Source of the DNA: Polaromonas glacialis
Lineage (GTDB): Bacteria; Pseudomonadota; Gammaproteobacteria; Burkholderiales; Burkholderiaceae_C
Direction of reading: 5' to 3'
Assembly: GCF_000709345.1 (NCBI RefSeq)
Contig: NZ_KL448323.1
Location: 3,819,745-3,883,744 of the forward strand
DNA length: 64,000 nucleotides
Shown: positions 1 through 6,979 of the stretch, piece by piece
Position numbering within the stretch: position 1 is the stretch's first letter
Layout: every line of letters begins with the position of its first letter
The notes under the pieces: generated by a model
Told to the model about the DNA's origin: nothing
The model's database searches: none
The model's input: only the letters and a program-made list of their open reading frames with translations
Position numbers and translations under genes: made by a program

Positions 1-76
1 TGCTGTGCTTAAGTGACTTCACTGCGTAGACAATAGTCATATATTTTTGCTTATACAAAAAACCAAAAAGGGCCAA

Positions 77-430
77 ATGAAAAAAATAATTATGTTCGCA
101 GCAACGATTGCGCTCACGGCTTGCGCCAACTCGTCGGGCGTCGTCAAGATTGGTCCCGACACATTCACCATTTCAACATCAGCATCTCCAGGGAAAGGCG
201 GTATTCCTGCCGCGAAACGGATTGCCTATCAAGAAGCTGGTGAAGAATGCGCTCGACGCGGTGGCTTAGAAGTTTTAGCACTGAGCGAGAAAACCGCATC
301 ACCCACTTGGACGGAAGGTATGGCAAGCATGGAATTGAACTTTCGGTGCCTGCGCTATGACGACCCTGAGTTTCAGCGTCAGCGTTTGCAGAGTACGCCC
401 GACCGAATTATCGAGAATCGCCAGCGATGA
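77..430 (+). CDS. small lipoprotein, paralogue of next gene
   Basis: 117 aa. The N-terminus reads MKKIIMFAATIALTACANSS, a lipoprotein signal with lipobox LTAC, so the mature protein should be anchored through Cys17. I start at the ATG at 77 rather than an in-frame start 30 bases upstream because AAAAAGGG just before it can serve as ribosome binding site and because the signal peptide then begins normally. The body carries a GPDTF motif near residue 27 and ends in DPEFQRQRL then DRIIE. The same skeleton (PDT near the N-terminus, FR, DPE..R..L, D..IE) recurs in the neighbouring gene at 527-1021, so the two look like a tandem duplication. Base composition is less GC-rich than most of the window, consistent with an accessory gene. 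Function unknown. Confidence 0.7.
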   Translation: MKKIIMFAATIALTACANSSGVVKIGPDTFTISTSASPGKGGIPAAKRIAYQEAGEECARRGGLEVLALSEKTASPTWTEGMASMELNFRCLRYDDPEFQRQRLQSTPDRIIENRQR

Positions 431-526
431 TTATTGAGAAATGCTGGAGTAGTTTTTGCAGTCTGACCATTAAGTTCAGCATTTCTTCAGCAGAGTGACA
501 GGTCCAAATACCATGTGGAAACATCT

Positions 527-1021
527 ATGAAAAGAGCTTTTGCTGCATTAATCATTGTCTTGGCAGGTTGTGCAAACCCCAGCATCGTGCAAGTTTCGCC
601 CGATACGTACATGTTGTCCAGAGAAGACCATGCTGGCATCTTTGGAAGTGCCAGTGCTTTGAAGGCTGGCGTAATTTCGGATGCAAACGCATTTGCTGCA
701 GCCCAAGGTAAATTGGCAATTCCAATTTCGACGCATGAAACGCCAGTTGGAGTCATGGGGAAGTGGGCGAAGTTTGACTACCAATTTCGGGTGGTTGAAA
801 AAAACGATCCGGAAGCGCGTCGTACATCTCTCGTTCCGCGAGCCGACGTAGTGATTGAGAAGACCGAGAAGATTTCTGTTGAAAGTCGTACTAAGGACGA
901 ATCTGCCAAGCCCAAAGATGTTTATGCTGAACTGATTAAGCTAGACGATTTACGAAAAAAAGGTATTTTGTCCGAGGCTGAATTTGAAACCCAGAAAAAG
1001 AAAGTCTTGATTGGCAACTGA
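527..1021 (+). CDS. lipoprotein with C-terminal SHOCT-like domain
   Basis: 164 aa. The lipobox is LAGC in MKRAFAALIIVLAGCANPS. A GTG 12 bases upstream is possible, but the ATG at 527 gives the standard signal peptide. Residues about 18-110 match the skeleton of the preceding lipoprotein (VSPDTY, FR, DPEARR, VVIE). The last ~35 residues (VYAELIKLDDLRKKGILSEA followed by EFETQKKKVL) are typical of the SHOCT domain, a short C-terminal helical hairpin often attached to secreted or membrane proteins and thought to mediate oligomerisation. The first paralogue lacks this part, so the tail was gained here or lost there. Probably transcribed with the preceding gene, about 96 bases apart. Function unknown. 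Confidence 0.75.
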   Translation: MKRAFAALIIVLAGCANPSIVQVSPDTYMLSREDHAGIFGSASALKAGVISDANAFAAAQGKLAIPISTHETPVGVMGKWAKFDYQFRVVEKNDPEARRTSLVPRADVVIEKTEKISVESRTKDESAKPKDVYAELIKLDDLRKKGILSEAEFETQKKKVLIGN

Positions 1022-1062
1022 AAAGCTGCAATTTATTTGAGGTTTCACATACCCTCAGTCTG

Positions 1063-1203
1063 GAGGAGTAGTTCAGTTCATCTGCTGGCTCTCCCGCAAG
1101 TGGCTGATAACCGTCTTCATGCCCACGCGCAGATACCCAATGCGTCGTACTGACACCACCGACACACCGACATATATCAATCGTGTTCCCGTGCCAGTGT
1201 GCC
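1063..1203 (+). repeat. degenerate ~140-bp repeat, copy 1
   Basis: Matches 2454-2595 in the same orientation along most of its length: GAGGAGTA.TTCAGTTCA near the start, then CTTC.TGCCCACGCGCA and ATACCC, then TACTGACAC.ACCG.CACAC and CGACA, and GTGCCAGTG near the end. The terminal part also matches 9845-9897. It fills most of the gap of about 420 bases between the SHOCT lipoprotein and the next gene, where I see no gene. The family is not one I recognise. It has no clear attC core sites. Confidence 0.65.
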
Positions 1204-1444
1204 GGCTGTGCCGGAAGGAACTATCAGTACGTCGGCGCACTATTGAGCTGAATAGTCAGGGATTACCTGCCTTGTGAATAGCTCTAGTGCAGCGATTGCG
1301 AACACTTGGAAGACTGCGGTATCGAGCATGTTTAAGCCAACAGCAGCTCGTTAATTTTGCTAAAACCATTGATAAATGGTCGATTGTCGATGCCGTTGAG
1401 CGCCGCAAAGGTAACATTCATACCATTTTATGGTGGAGTGAGTT

Positions 1445-2344
1445 ATGGGCGAAGCGCAGCGTCGAAAGCATAGTGATCCAAACTTCGGACGCTTCCCAAA
1501 AAAAGCGCCTTTCCGTGGCCTAGTCGTGAGCCCTCCAATTGAAATTGAGGGAACTCGTCTACTGGCAAGATCCTCGAATCTTGACCCACAAGAACTTCGG
1601 TTCGCACTGTTATTCTGGGATCAACTTGTTTGGCCATCGTCTAGAGCAATTCATTTTGCTAGCGGTCCAGACGAGGTGTTTCTTGAAAGCGCCAAGATAC
1701 TCACGCGTCCCGATTACACGATTAACGGGGATGGAGCTCAAGGCATCGCAAAAGGCCAAATACAAGCCTTTCTTGACCTCGAATGTGCTGAGCCTGGAGT
1801 TTGGGCAATGGCGCAAGGTGAGAATTCATTTCTCTGGAAAGACGGTTTTGCCGACGAAGGATCAGGCGTTTTAGTCGAACTGCATCGGGCGATTCCAATC
1901 CCCAAGCACGATGTTCCACTAGCAGAAGTCCTTGAGTTTAGGGTGCGCCGCCGCGACGAACTGCTTTTGCTCAGGTATCACCTTGAGACATTCGTCACTG
2001 AGATTGAGACGGCGGTCGATAAGCCTGCAGCTCTTAAAAATCGAGCTGCTGAGATCGATCAAGCGTGTGCAAACCTGCTACAGGTGGGGAAGGAATGGCA
2101 ATTCCCTGTGTATTTGTCAAACATTAAAACGTCATTTAGTCTTAGTCCAACGAAATTCCTTCCAGCAGTAGCAGGAGGATGGGCGCTGGGTGAGTCATAC
2201 GGACTACACGCAGCATCTGCAGTTGCCGCTTTTGCTGGCGCAGCGAGCACAATTGAAATCAAAAGCGATCTTGGATTACGGTCACTAAAGCGCCCTAAGA
2301 GTCCGTTTCGATACGCTTGTTTGACCCACCAAGAACTTTCCTAG
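1445..2344 (+). CDS. unrecognised 299-aa cytoplasmic protein
   Basis: The ATG at 1445 follows GGTGGAGTGAG, a good ribosome binding site. The N-terminus MGEAQRRKHSDPNFG resembles the MGEAKRRK start of many uncharacterised bacterial proteins. It is followed by a short strand (FRGLVVSPPIEIEG) and a mostly helical body (LDPQELRFALLFWDQLVWP; FRVRRRDELLLLRYHLETF). A small glycine/alanine-rich stretch (WALGESYGLHAASAVAAFAG) lies near residue 255. No signal peptide or catalytic motif is obvious. The layout resembles DUF6236-like proteins, but that is a weak impression. The gene lies between two direct copies of a ~140-bp repeat (1063-1203 and 2454-2595), suggesting the segment moved or duplicated as a unit. 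Function unknown. Confidence 0.65.
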   Translation: MGEAQRRKHSDPNFGRFPKKAPFRGLVVSPPIEIEGTRLLARSSNLDPQELRFALLFWDQLVWPSSRAIHFASGPDEVFLESAKILTRPDYTINGDGAQGIAKGQIQAFLDLECAEPGVWAMAQGENSFLWKDGFADEGSGVLVELHRAIPIPKHDVPLAEVLEFRVRRRDELLLLRYHLETFVTEIETAVDKPAALKNRAAEIDQACANLLQVGKEWQFPVYLSNIKTSFSLSPTKFLPAVAGGWALGESYGLHAASAVAAFAGAASTIEIKSDLGLRSLKRPKSPFRYACLTHQELS

Positions 2345-2453
2345 TTGCGTTCCGCAGTCCCCACTTTGCGTTCAATCATCGGTGCGTAAGACTGTTGTTT
2401 AGGAGCGTTTTGGCCAGTTTCCAAGTCGCCTCCGGATGACAGCAATCAGCGTA

Positions 2454-2595
2454 GAGGAGTCATTCAGTTCAGCTACTGTGAATTTCAGCAAGTTGCGGAT
2501 CAATGCCTTCGTGCCCACGCGCACATACCCGCTGCTTTGTACTGACACTACCGGCACACCGACACTGATCAAACCTGTGCGACGTGCCAGTGCGC
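2454..2595 (+). repeat. degenerate ~140-bp repeat, copy 2
   Basis: Direct repeat of 1063-1203, with its distal half (TACTGACACTACCGGCACAC and following) also resembling 9845-9897. It lies in the gap of about 400 bases between 2344 and 2748, where I find no convincing gene. Read on the minus strand, copies 1 and 2 both give peptide-like frames (GYVRVGTK versus GYLRVGMK), so a decayed coding origin is possible. Confidence 0.65.
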
Positions 2596-2747
2596 CGCAG
2601 TCAACAGGGATGCGAGGGTTGACAGCCGCGTCATAATATCTAGCGTGCTATTGACCAACAGTGATCTTGACCCACCTATCTGGCGAACAGCGGGTGCAAC
2701 AACTACGATCGTGTTTTTCCTGCTAACCAAGACAATGAGGATTTTAT

Positions 2748-3623
2748 TTGACTATCTGTGCCGCAGGTATCGCGCCCGACGCCGTCTTTGTCGTCTCAGA
2801 TTGCCGTGTCACGTATACGCAAGGCCAGCGAGTTGTGTCGCTCAGTGACTGTTTAATCAAGACCATAGCCCTGAGCTCTTCGAGTTTCCTTTCGTTCGCC
2901 GGTGATATTCAGTGTGCGAAACAACTTGTGAGCGAACTCAATGTAACTCACGCCGCGAAGGAAACCCGCGATGGGCGGGACTACCTGAGTCGATTGACCA
3001 GACAGCTACGCTTTTCCTATGGCCGATACTTGAAGCTGCAGCCCAAGCAATTGCCTGAGCCGCATGTTCAGTTTATTCTCGGGATGGCCGCACCTGACGG
3101 ATACTGGATTGGCACGTGTGAGAGTCCGAAATTCAAGCTCGTTGCCACAGACGAAACGGGGGCAGCAATTGCGATTGGAGACTCGCCAAGGGGACAGATT
3201 TCAGCCGCTGCTAGCATGCGGCACGCACTATCTGCGGGGTTTCCTTCTGACCAGACTCCAATGCTTGCTGCTACATTCATTGATGGCGGAATGGCACTCT
3301 TGTACCCGCAGAGGTATGTTGAAGGTGCAGAGGAAGAACATGGGGTTAGCTCACTTTTTTGTCTTTTTAGGCTGGATCGTGAATTGGGCCTAAGACCACT
3401 TCCATACAAACAAGCCGTGTTCAAAGGTCGCATATCCGACCGGAATCTACCGCTCGGATATGCGCCAACAAACGAGGTCGTGTTTGACGATAAGGCGAGC
3501 ACGTTTGTTTTGGTGGACTGCCAGTCCGGGCAACGAAACGTGCTTGTGGATTTCCTGACCTTCGACGCTCAGAGGTTGGGAACTGTGAACACGCGTTTCG
3601 ACCCCTACCAGCTAACGGGTTGA
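2748..3623 (+). CDS. proteasome/HslV-like Ntn-hydrolase protein
   Basis: 291 aa. The start is a TTG at 2748 preceded by TGAGG; no in-frame ATG fits. The protein begins MTICAAGIAPDAVFVVSDCR. Thr2, a following strand, an SD.R motif around residue 18, a lysine near residue 38 and FAGD at about 50 follow the layout of proteasome beta subunits and HslV, where removal of Met exposes a Thr nucleophile. This is pattern reading, not a proven fold. A second typical element is AIAIGDSPRG near residue 145. At 291 aa it is longer than HslV (~175 aa), with an extra C-terminal ~100 residues. There is no unfoldase gene nearby, so the partner and substrate are unknown. An immune or regulatory role is speculation. 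Confidence 0.65.
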   Translation: MTICAAGIAPDAVFVVSDCRVTYTQGQRVVSLSDCLIKTIALSSSSFLSFAGDIQCAKQLVSELNVTHAAKETRDGRDYLSRLTRQLRFSYGRYLKLQPKQLPEPHVQFILGMAAPDGYWIGTCESPKFKLVATDETGAAIAIGDSPRGQISAAASMRHALSAGFPSDQTPMLAATFIDGGMALLYPQRYVEGAEEEHGVSSLFCLFRLDRELGLRPLPYKQAVFKGRISDRNLPLGYAPTNEVVFDDKASTFVLVDCQSGQRNVLVDFLTFDAQRLGTVNTRFDPYQLTG

Positions 3624-3633
3624 CGGGCTGCGC

Positions 3634-3874
3634 TCAGCGTTTAGCGTGGAAGCGAAGGAGACCGTCAGTATGCATGGATCGCTGACCCTTCATTAAGCCG
3701 TGACGCGCAGCAGCGATGGCTTCCCTCAGGCTCTCAGTGCGTTCTTCCCGGCCCAGACGGGCACCGGTCAGCGGCAGGACAAAGCTTGCGCCATTGGACT
3801 TCACGCCTTCGTAAAGGTCAGCCTTCCATAAGCCGGACAGCTGGCCTGAGCGCGCCACGTCAGGGTGGATCAGA
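3634..3874 (-). pseudogene. 3' fragment of a gene next to the IS66 insertion
   Basis: An open frame on the minus strand runs from the IS66 boundary to a stop at 3634 and encodes about 79 residues (including DVARSGQLSGLWKADLYEGV and ending DGLLRFHAKR). Its reading frame continues across the target duplication into the DNA beyond the element, to about 6520, where it meets a stop, so the interrupted frame was short or already decayed. A GTG at 3858 could start a 74-aa protein. I do not recognise the family. Confidence 0.3.
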
Positions 3875-3956
3875 GTATGCGGTCAATTAACAGCGTACCT
3901 TGCGCCGCTGGCCGGGGTGTGATTGAAATGGCTGAGGAGCGTTGCCCGGCCGCTGC

Positions 3957-5558
3957 TCAGCGGCCGGGCAATGTAATGCGCCAAGGCAGTAGCGCCTCGT
4001 AGTCGTCTGCCGTTTGCGCGCTGGGCAGCGCGGTGAGCAATGCGCGCAGGTACGCGTAGCCGTCGACGCCGTTGACCACGCAGGTCTGCAGCAACGAATA
4101 CAGGTTGGCGCTGGCCTGTGCGCCGGCTACCGTATCGCTGAAGAGCCAGTTGCGTCTTCCAATACAAAACGGACGAATCGAATTTTCGGCAGCATTGTTG
4201 TCAATCGGGTAGGCGCCATCGGTGACATACAGCGCCAGCTTCGTCCATTGCGAAGCCAGGTAATGCAGCGCCTTGCCCAGCAAACTGCCCGGCAGCACGG
4301 TGTGCACGTTGGCCAGCAGCAACGCCTCTATCTGGCCAAGCACGGGCACGCTGTGCTGTTGCCGCTGGACCAGCAATTCCTGGGGAGGAAGCCGGTGCTC
4401 GCGTGCGCGCGACTCTACCGCATACAACTGGGCGATGAGCGCGAGAAACCGCGCAGCGAGCTGCTCGGGGCCGCGCGCATTCCTGGGCAGCGCCTGCAGC
4501 GCCTCATGGAACCCGCGCCTGCAATGCGCCCAGCATCCCAGATGCACGAGGTGGTGCGCCTGCGCGATGGCGTCATAAACCGCGTAGCCATCCGTCATCA
4601 GCACGCTGCCTTCTTGCACCCCGGCATACAGGATTTGTGCGGCCGCCGTGCTGCGCGAGGGCGCGTAGCCAAACAGCCGGATGGGTGGCCCCGCTCCCTG
4701 CACCCCGGAGCACGGGGTTGTCTGCACCCACATGTAGCTTTTGGACTGCGCGCTTTTGCCGGCTTCTTTGAGTACCTGCACATGGGTTTCGTCGCCATGG
4801 ATGAGGGGCGAGTCCAGCAAATGGTCGCGCAGCACATTGATGATGGGCTGCACCTCCCGGCCCACGCGCACGACGCTGGCGGCCAGGGTGTTGCGCGCCA
4901 GGTCGCCGCCGCCAAAGCGCGAGAGCAGCGCCGTCTGGCGGTACAGCGGCAGGCCGTCGCAATACTTCGACGTAATCACCCAGGCCAGCAGGCCTTCGCT
5001 GAACAAGCCCTTGGGGATGATTTGCGCCGGCTTGGACGCCAGGCGCAAGGCGCCATCGCAGCAGGGACAGGCATATTTGACGCGTTCATGGCGAATCACG
5101 CGAACCTGCTGGGGAATGATGTCGAGCTGCTCGCTGGTCTCCACGCCAATTTCCACCAGCGCCGTGCCATCGTGCGGGCACACCCGCTGGTCTTCGGGCA
5201 GTTCGTGGCGCACCACCTCCCGGGGCAAGGCCGCATCGAGCGGCTTGCGTCCGCGCGGCACGCGCTGATGGGCGCGGACCTCCTGGCTGCCATCTTCGTG
5301 GCCGTCGCAAGTGGCCGGTTCGCTGGCCGCGCCCAGCGCCTCGGCCTCGTTGAAGAACAGGTCCCTTTGCTGCGGGCTGCCCGCTTCGCTGCGGGCGGCA
5401 AAGAGCTTGCGCATGAACTGCTTGAGCCGCTCCTGGAGCAGGTCACGCTCGGCGCGCACCATACGCAACTCCCCCGCCAGGGCGTCGCTGCGCTGCAAAG
5501 CCTGCGCCAGCGCCTCTTTCAAGGCGTCTATTTCTTGGGCATCAGGCACAGCGAGCAT
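3957..5558 (-). CDS. tnpC: IS66 family transposase TnpC
   Basis: 533 aa. The DDE transposase of the element at 3875-6473. The N-terminal ~60 residues form a coiled coil (QEIDALKEALAQALQRSDAL then ELRMVRAERDLLQERLKQFM) typical of the IS66 leader region. Then come a zinc-finger-like part (CPHDGTAL and, further on, YACPCCDGAL) and the catalytic core with LIHGDETHVQV (first Asp), LMTDGYAVYD (second Asp) and DNNAAENSIRPF (catalytic Glu). A C-terminal region ending LLPWRITLPGR resembles the IS66 C-terminal domain. Length is normal for the family (500-550 aa). It lies last in the tnpABC order, 83 bases after tnpB. Confidence 0.95.
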   Translation of the reverse strand: MLAVPDAQEIDALKEALAQALQRSDALAGELRMVRAERDLLQERLKQFMRKLFAARSEAGSPQQRDLFFNEAEALGAASEPATCDGHEDGSQEVRAHQRVPRGRKPLDAALPREVVRHELPEDQRVCPHDGTALVEIGVETSEQLDIIPQQVRVIRHERVKYACPCCDGALRLASKPAQIIPKGLFSEGLLAWVITSKYCDGLPLYRQTALLSRFGGGDLARNTLAASVVRVGREVQPIINVLRDHLLDSPLIHGDETHVQVLKEAGKSAQSKSYMWVQTTPCSGVQGAGPPIRLFGYAPSRSTAAAQILYAGVQEGSVLMTDGYAVYDAIAQAHHLVHLGCWAHCRRGFHEALQALPRNARGPEQLAARFLALIAQLYAVESRAREHRLPPQELLVQRQQHSVPVLGQIEALLLANVHTVLPGSLLGKALHYLASQWTKLALYVTDGAYPIDNNAAENSIRPFCIGRRNWLFSDTVAGAQASANLYSLLQTCVVNGVDGYAYLRALLTALPSAQTADDYEALLPWRITLPGR

Positions 5559-5641
5559 GCCCGTTTAGACAAGGCGGCGCGGGTGAAAGTTCCCAAAAAT
5601 CCGAGTCTGAGCCTTGCCTTCCAAGCCAGAATTTGTCCCCC

Positions 5642-5995
5642 TTACGCTGCGCGCTCGTAGCGCACGGCCTGGTGTCCGCGCAGGGCCTGGATGTCGATAC
5701 CCTTGAGCAGCCAGTGCAGCTGCTCCACGCTGAGCGTCACGACGCCGAGTTCGCCTCGCGGCCAGATGAAGCGGTCCTTCTCCAGGCGCTTGTGCAGCAG
5801 CCAAAACCCGTTGACATCCCAGCCCAGAATCTTGATGCGGTCGCGCCTGCGGTTGGCAAAGACAAACAGTGCCTGGGCAAACGCGTCCAGGCCCAGGCCA
5901 TGCTCGACCAGGCTGGCCAGACCGTTGATGCTCTTGCGAAAATCAATGGCCTCCTGGTGCAGGTACACCGCACGGGTGGCGTTCAGCGTGAACAC
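5642..5995 (-). CDS. tnpB: IS66 accessory protein TnpB
   Basis: 117 aa, matching the usual ~115 aa of IS66 Orf2 (TnpB). I chose the GTG at 5995, giving MFTLNATRAVYLHQEAIDFR, because the conserved region begins there. The motif DFRKSINGLASLVEHGLGLD and the end WLLKGIDIQALRGHQAVRYE are characteristic of the family. The start overlaps the end of tnpA by 13 bases, which implies translational coupling. TnpB is required for transposition in studied IS66 elements, though its biochemical role is unclear. Confidence 0.93.
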   Translation of the reverse strand: MFTLNATRAVYLHQEAIDFRKSINGLASLVEHGLGLDAFAQALFVFANRRRDRIKILGWDVNGFWLLHKRLEKDRFIWPRGELGVVTLSVEQLHWLLKGIDIQALRGHQAVRYERAA

Positions 5996-6390
5996 GCCAG
6001 TGTGCCCAGCAGTTGCAGCACGGGCGCCATCGCCTCCAGCGGGACCTGGCCCACATCGAGCGCCACCCCGTTGGGCAGGCGCACGTGCAGGCAAAGTGCG
6101 ACTGGTGCGGTTGTTGCAGCCGGCGCTGCCGGCTCGCTAACCTGCACGGCCACGAAAGCCGCTGGCGACGCCAGCGCTTTGCCATGGTTGGGCTGGCCTG
6201 ACTTGGCAATCCAGGTGCGCAGCAAATTGGCGTTGATGCCGTACAGCATCCCCACGCGCGCCACCGACACGCCAGGCTTGAGGCATTCGTCAATTAGCGC
6301 CTGCTTGGCCAGCGGGTCGTAAGTGCACCGTCCGTCGCGTTTGCGCCCGACCACCAGCCGGGCCAGCAACTCTGCGTTCATCTCTGTCAT
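5983..6390 (-). CDS. tnpA: IS66 accessory protein TnpA
   Basis: 135 aa, first gene of the element. The start is taken at the ATG at 6390 (MTEMNAELLARLVVGRKRDG); the frame is open a little further upstream but into the terminal region. A helix-turn-helix of the transposase-8 type spans about residues 20-55 (YDPLAKQALIDECLKPGVSV then ARVGMLYGINANLLRTWI). This is a DNA-binding protein that presumably recognises the element ends. The C-terminal half is the variable domain ending in LEAMAPVLQLLGTLA. Confidence 0.9.
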   Translation of the reverse strand: MTEMNAELLARLVVGRKRDGRCTYDPLAKQALIDECLKPGVSVARVGMLYGINANLLRTWIAKSGQPNHGKALASPAAFVAVQVSEPAAPAATTAPVALCLHVRLPNGVALDVGQVPLEAMAPVLQLLGTLACSR

Positions 6391-6626
6391 AGGTGTCCAT
6401 GTAGTTGTAGATGGACACATAGCATCATCGAATCAGCTCACGAATAAAAGGGCGTGGTTCGCGGACCGCTTACGGATCAGATACCACGGAGGACAAATCG
6501 GGAATGTCCAGCTGATGAAATCGTCCTACGGCCAGATGCTATTTTCCCGACATCGCAGCGCTTGCGGCCTACCTAAAGTGAACTGGCCGGTTGAAATGGT
6601 TCAGCCGTAAGACCCAAGGAATGAAG

Positions 6627-6785
6627 ATGCCTCAAAACACCAAAGACTCCCAAGGCGGCAAAAACCACGCACCCAAGAAAACCGCAGCCACGGGCCAGAC
6701 AGGCGACAAGGCACAGGCCAAAAAGAGTTCGACCAATTCTCCGACCGGACCGCACAAGCACGGCGAGAAAAAGACCACGCCTTGA
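6627..6785 (+). CDS. small basic hydrophilic protein
   Basis: 52 aa, MPQNTKDSQGGKNHAPKKTA onwards, almost entirely Lys, Gly, Thr, Ser, Asn and Gln, so likely disordered. AAGGA at 6616-6620 is well spaced from the ATG at 6627; another ATG at 6621 is too close to it. A strong hairpin terminator lies 63 bases after the stop. The gene is bracketed by AAGTGAACT and its inverse (about 6576 and 6833) and by GGCCGGTT and its inverse (6585 and 6790). No family recognised. Low-complexity sequence of this size could be fortuitous, but the ribosome site and terminator favour a real gene. Confidence 0.45.
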   Translation: MPQNTKDSQGGKNHAPKKTAATGQTGDKAQAKKSSTNSPTGPHKHGEKKTTP

Positions 6786-6848
6786 ATCAAACCGGCCGAT
6801 TCTTCGCCGCCGATTAATAGCTGTGTAGCCAAAGTTCACTTCGCCAGC

Positions 6849-6873
6849 AAAGCCCGCCACGTGCGGGCTTTTT
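6849..6873. terminator. Rho-independent terminator
   Basis: AAAGCCCGC and GCGGGCTTT form a 9-bp stem with a 5-nt loop, followed by TTT on the plus strand and preceded by A-rich sequence, so it could act in both directions. It probably ends the small basic protein gene at 6627-6785. Confidence 0.8.
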
Positions 6874-6963
6874 GCCGCCCTTGGGCCGATTCGCCTTCGA
6901 TGGCGTCAGGAGCGTTTCTAACAGCCGAGCTAGAAACCTTCAGGTCAAACCCCTGCGGCACCA

Positions 6964-6979
6964 TATACTGTACGGATGA
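6964..6979 (+). promoter_or_regulatory. left half of a split LexA operator plus -10 box
   Basis: TATACT (6964-6969) could be a -10 element. TACTG at 6966-6970 is the left half of an SOS box. Removing the IS1595-type element at 6980-8063 with one copy of its target duplication restores TACTG-N10-CAGTA, which agrees with the E. coli LexA consensus (CTG-N10-CAG) and lies directly at the umuD start. The right half is now at 8073-8077. Confidence 0.6.

Larger units (their letters stand above)
3875..6473 (-). mobile_element. complete IS66-family insertion sequence
   Basis: 2599 bp. The outer ends are GTATGCGGTC at 3875-3884 and, read inward from the other side, GTAAGCGGTC ending at 6473; IS66 family ends typically begin GTAA. 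The 8-bp sequence GGATCAGA occurs directly on both sides (3867-3874 and 6474-6481), the target duplication length expected for IS66. It carries the three standard genes tnpA, tnpB and tnpC on the minus strand. All three are intact and the duplication is exact, so insertion was recent and the element may still be active. Confidence 0.95.

Noticed and set aside
1287..1523. 78-codon frame before the 299-aa gene
   Set aside because: Overlaps the start of a better-supported gene in another frame, no ribosome site, no recognisable features.
1022..2747. Integron-like cassette array (gene plus repeat, twice)
   Set aside because: The repeats lack paired RYYYAAC/GTTRRRY core sites and no integrase is present in the window. 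Kept only as direct repeats of unknown type.
4014..5660. Very long plus-strand open frame (548 codons) across the IS66 region
   Set aside because: It is antisense to tnpC, whose conserved motifs are clear; a shadow of GC-rich codon bias.
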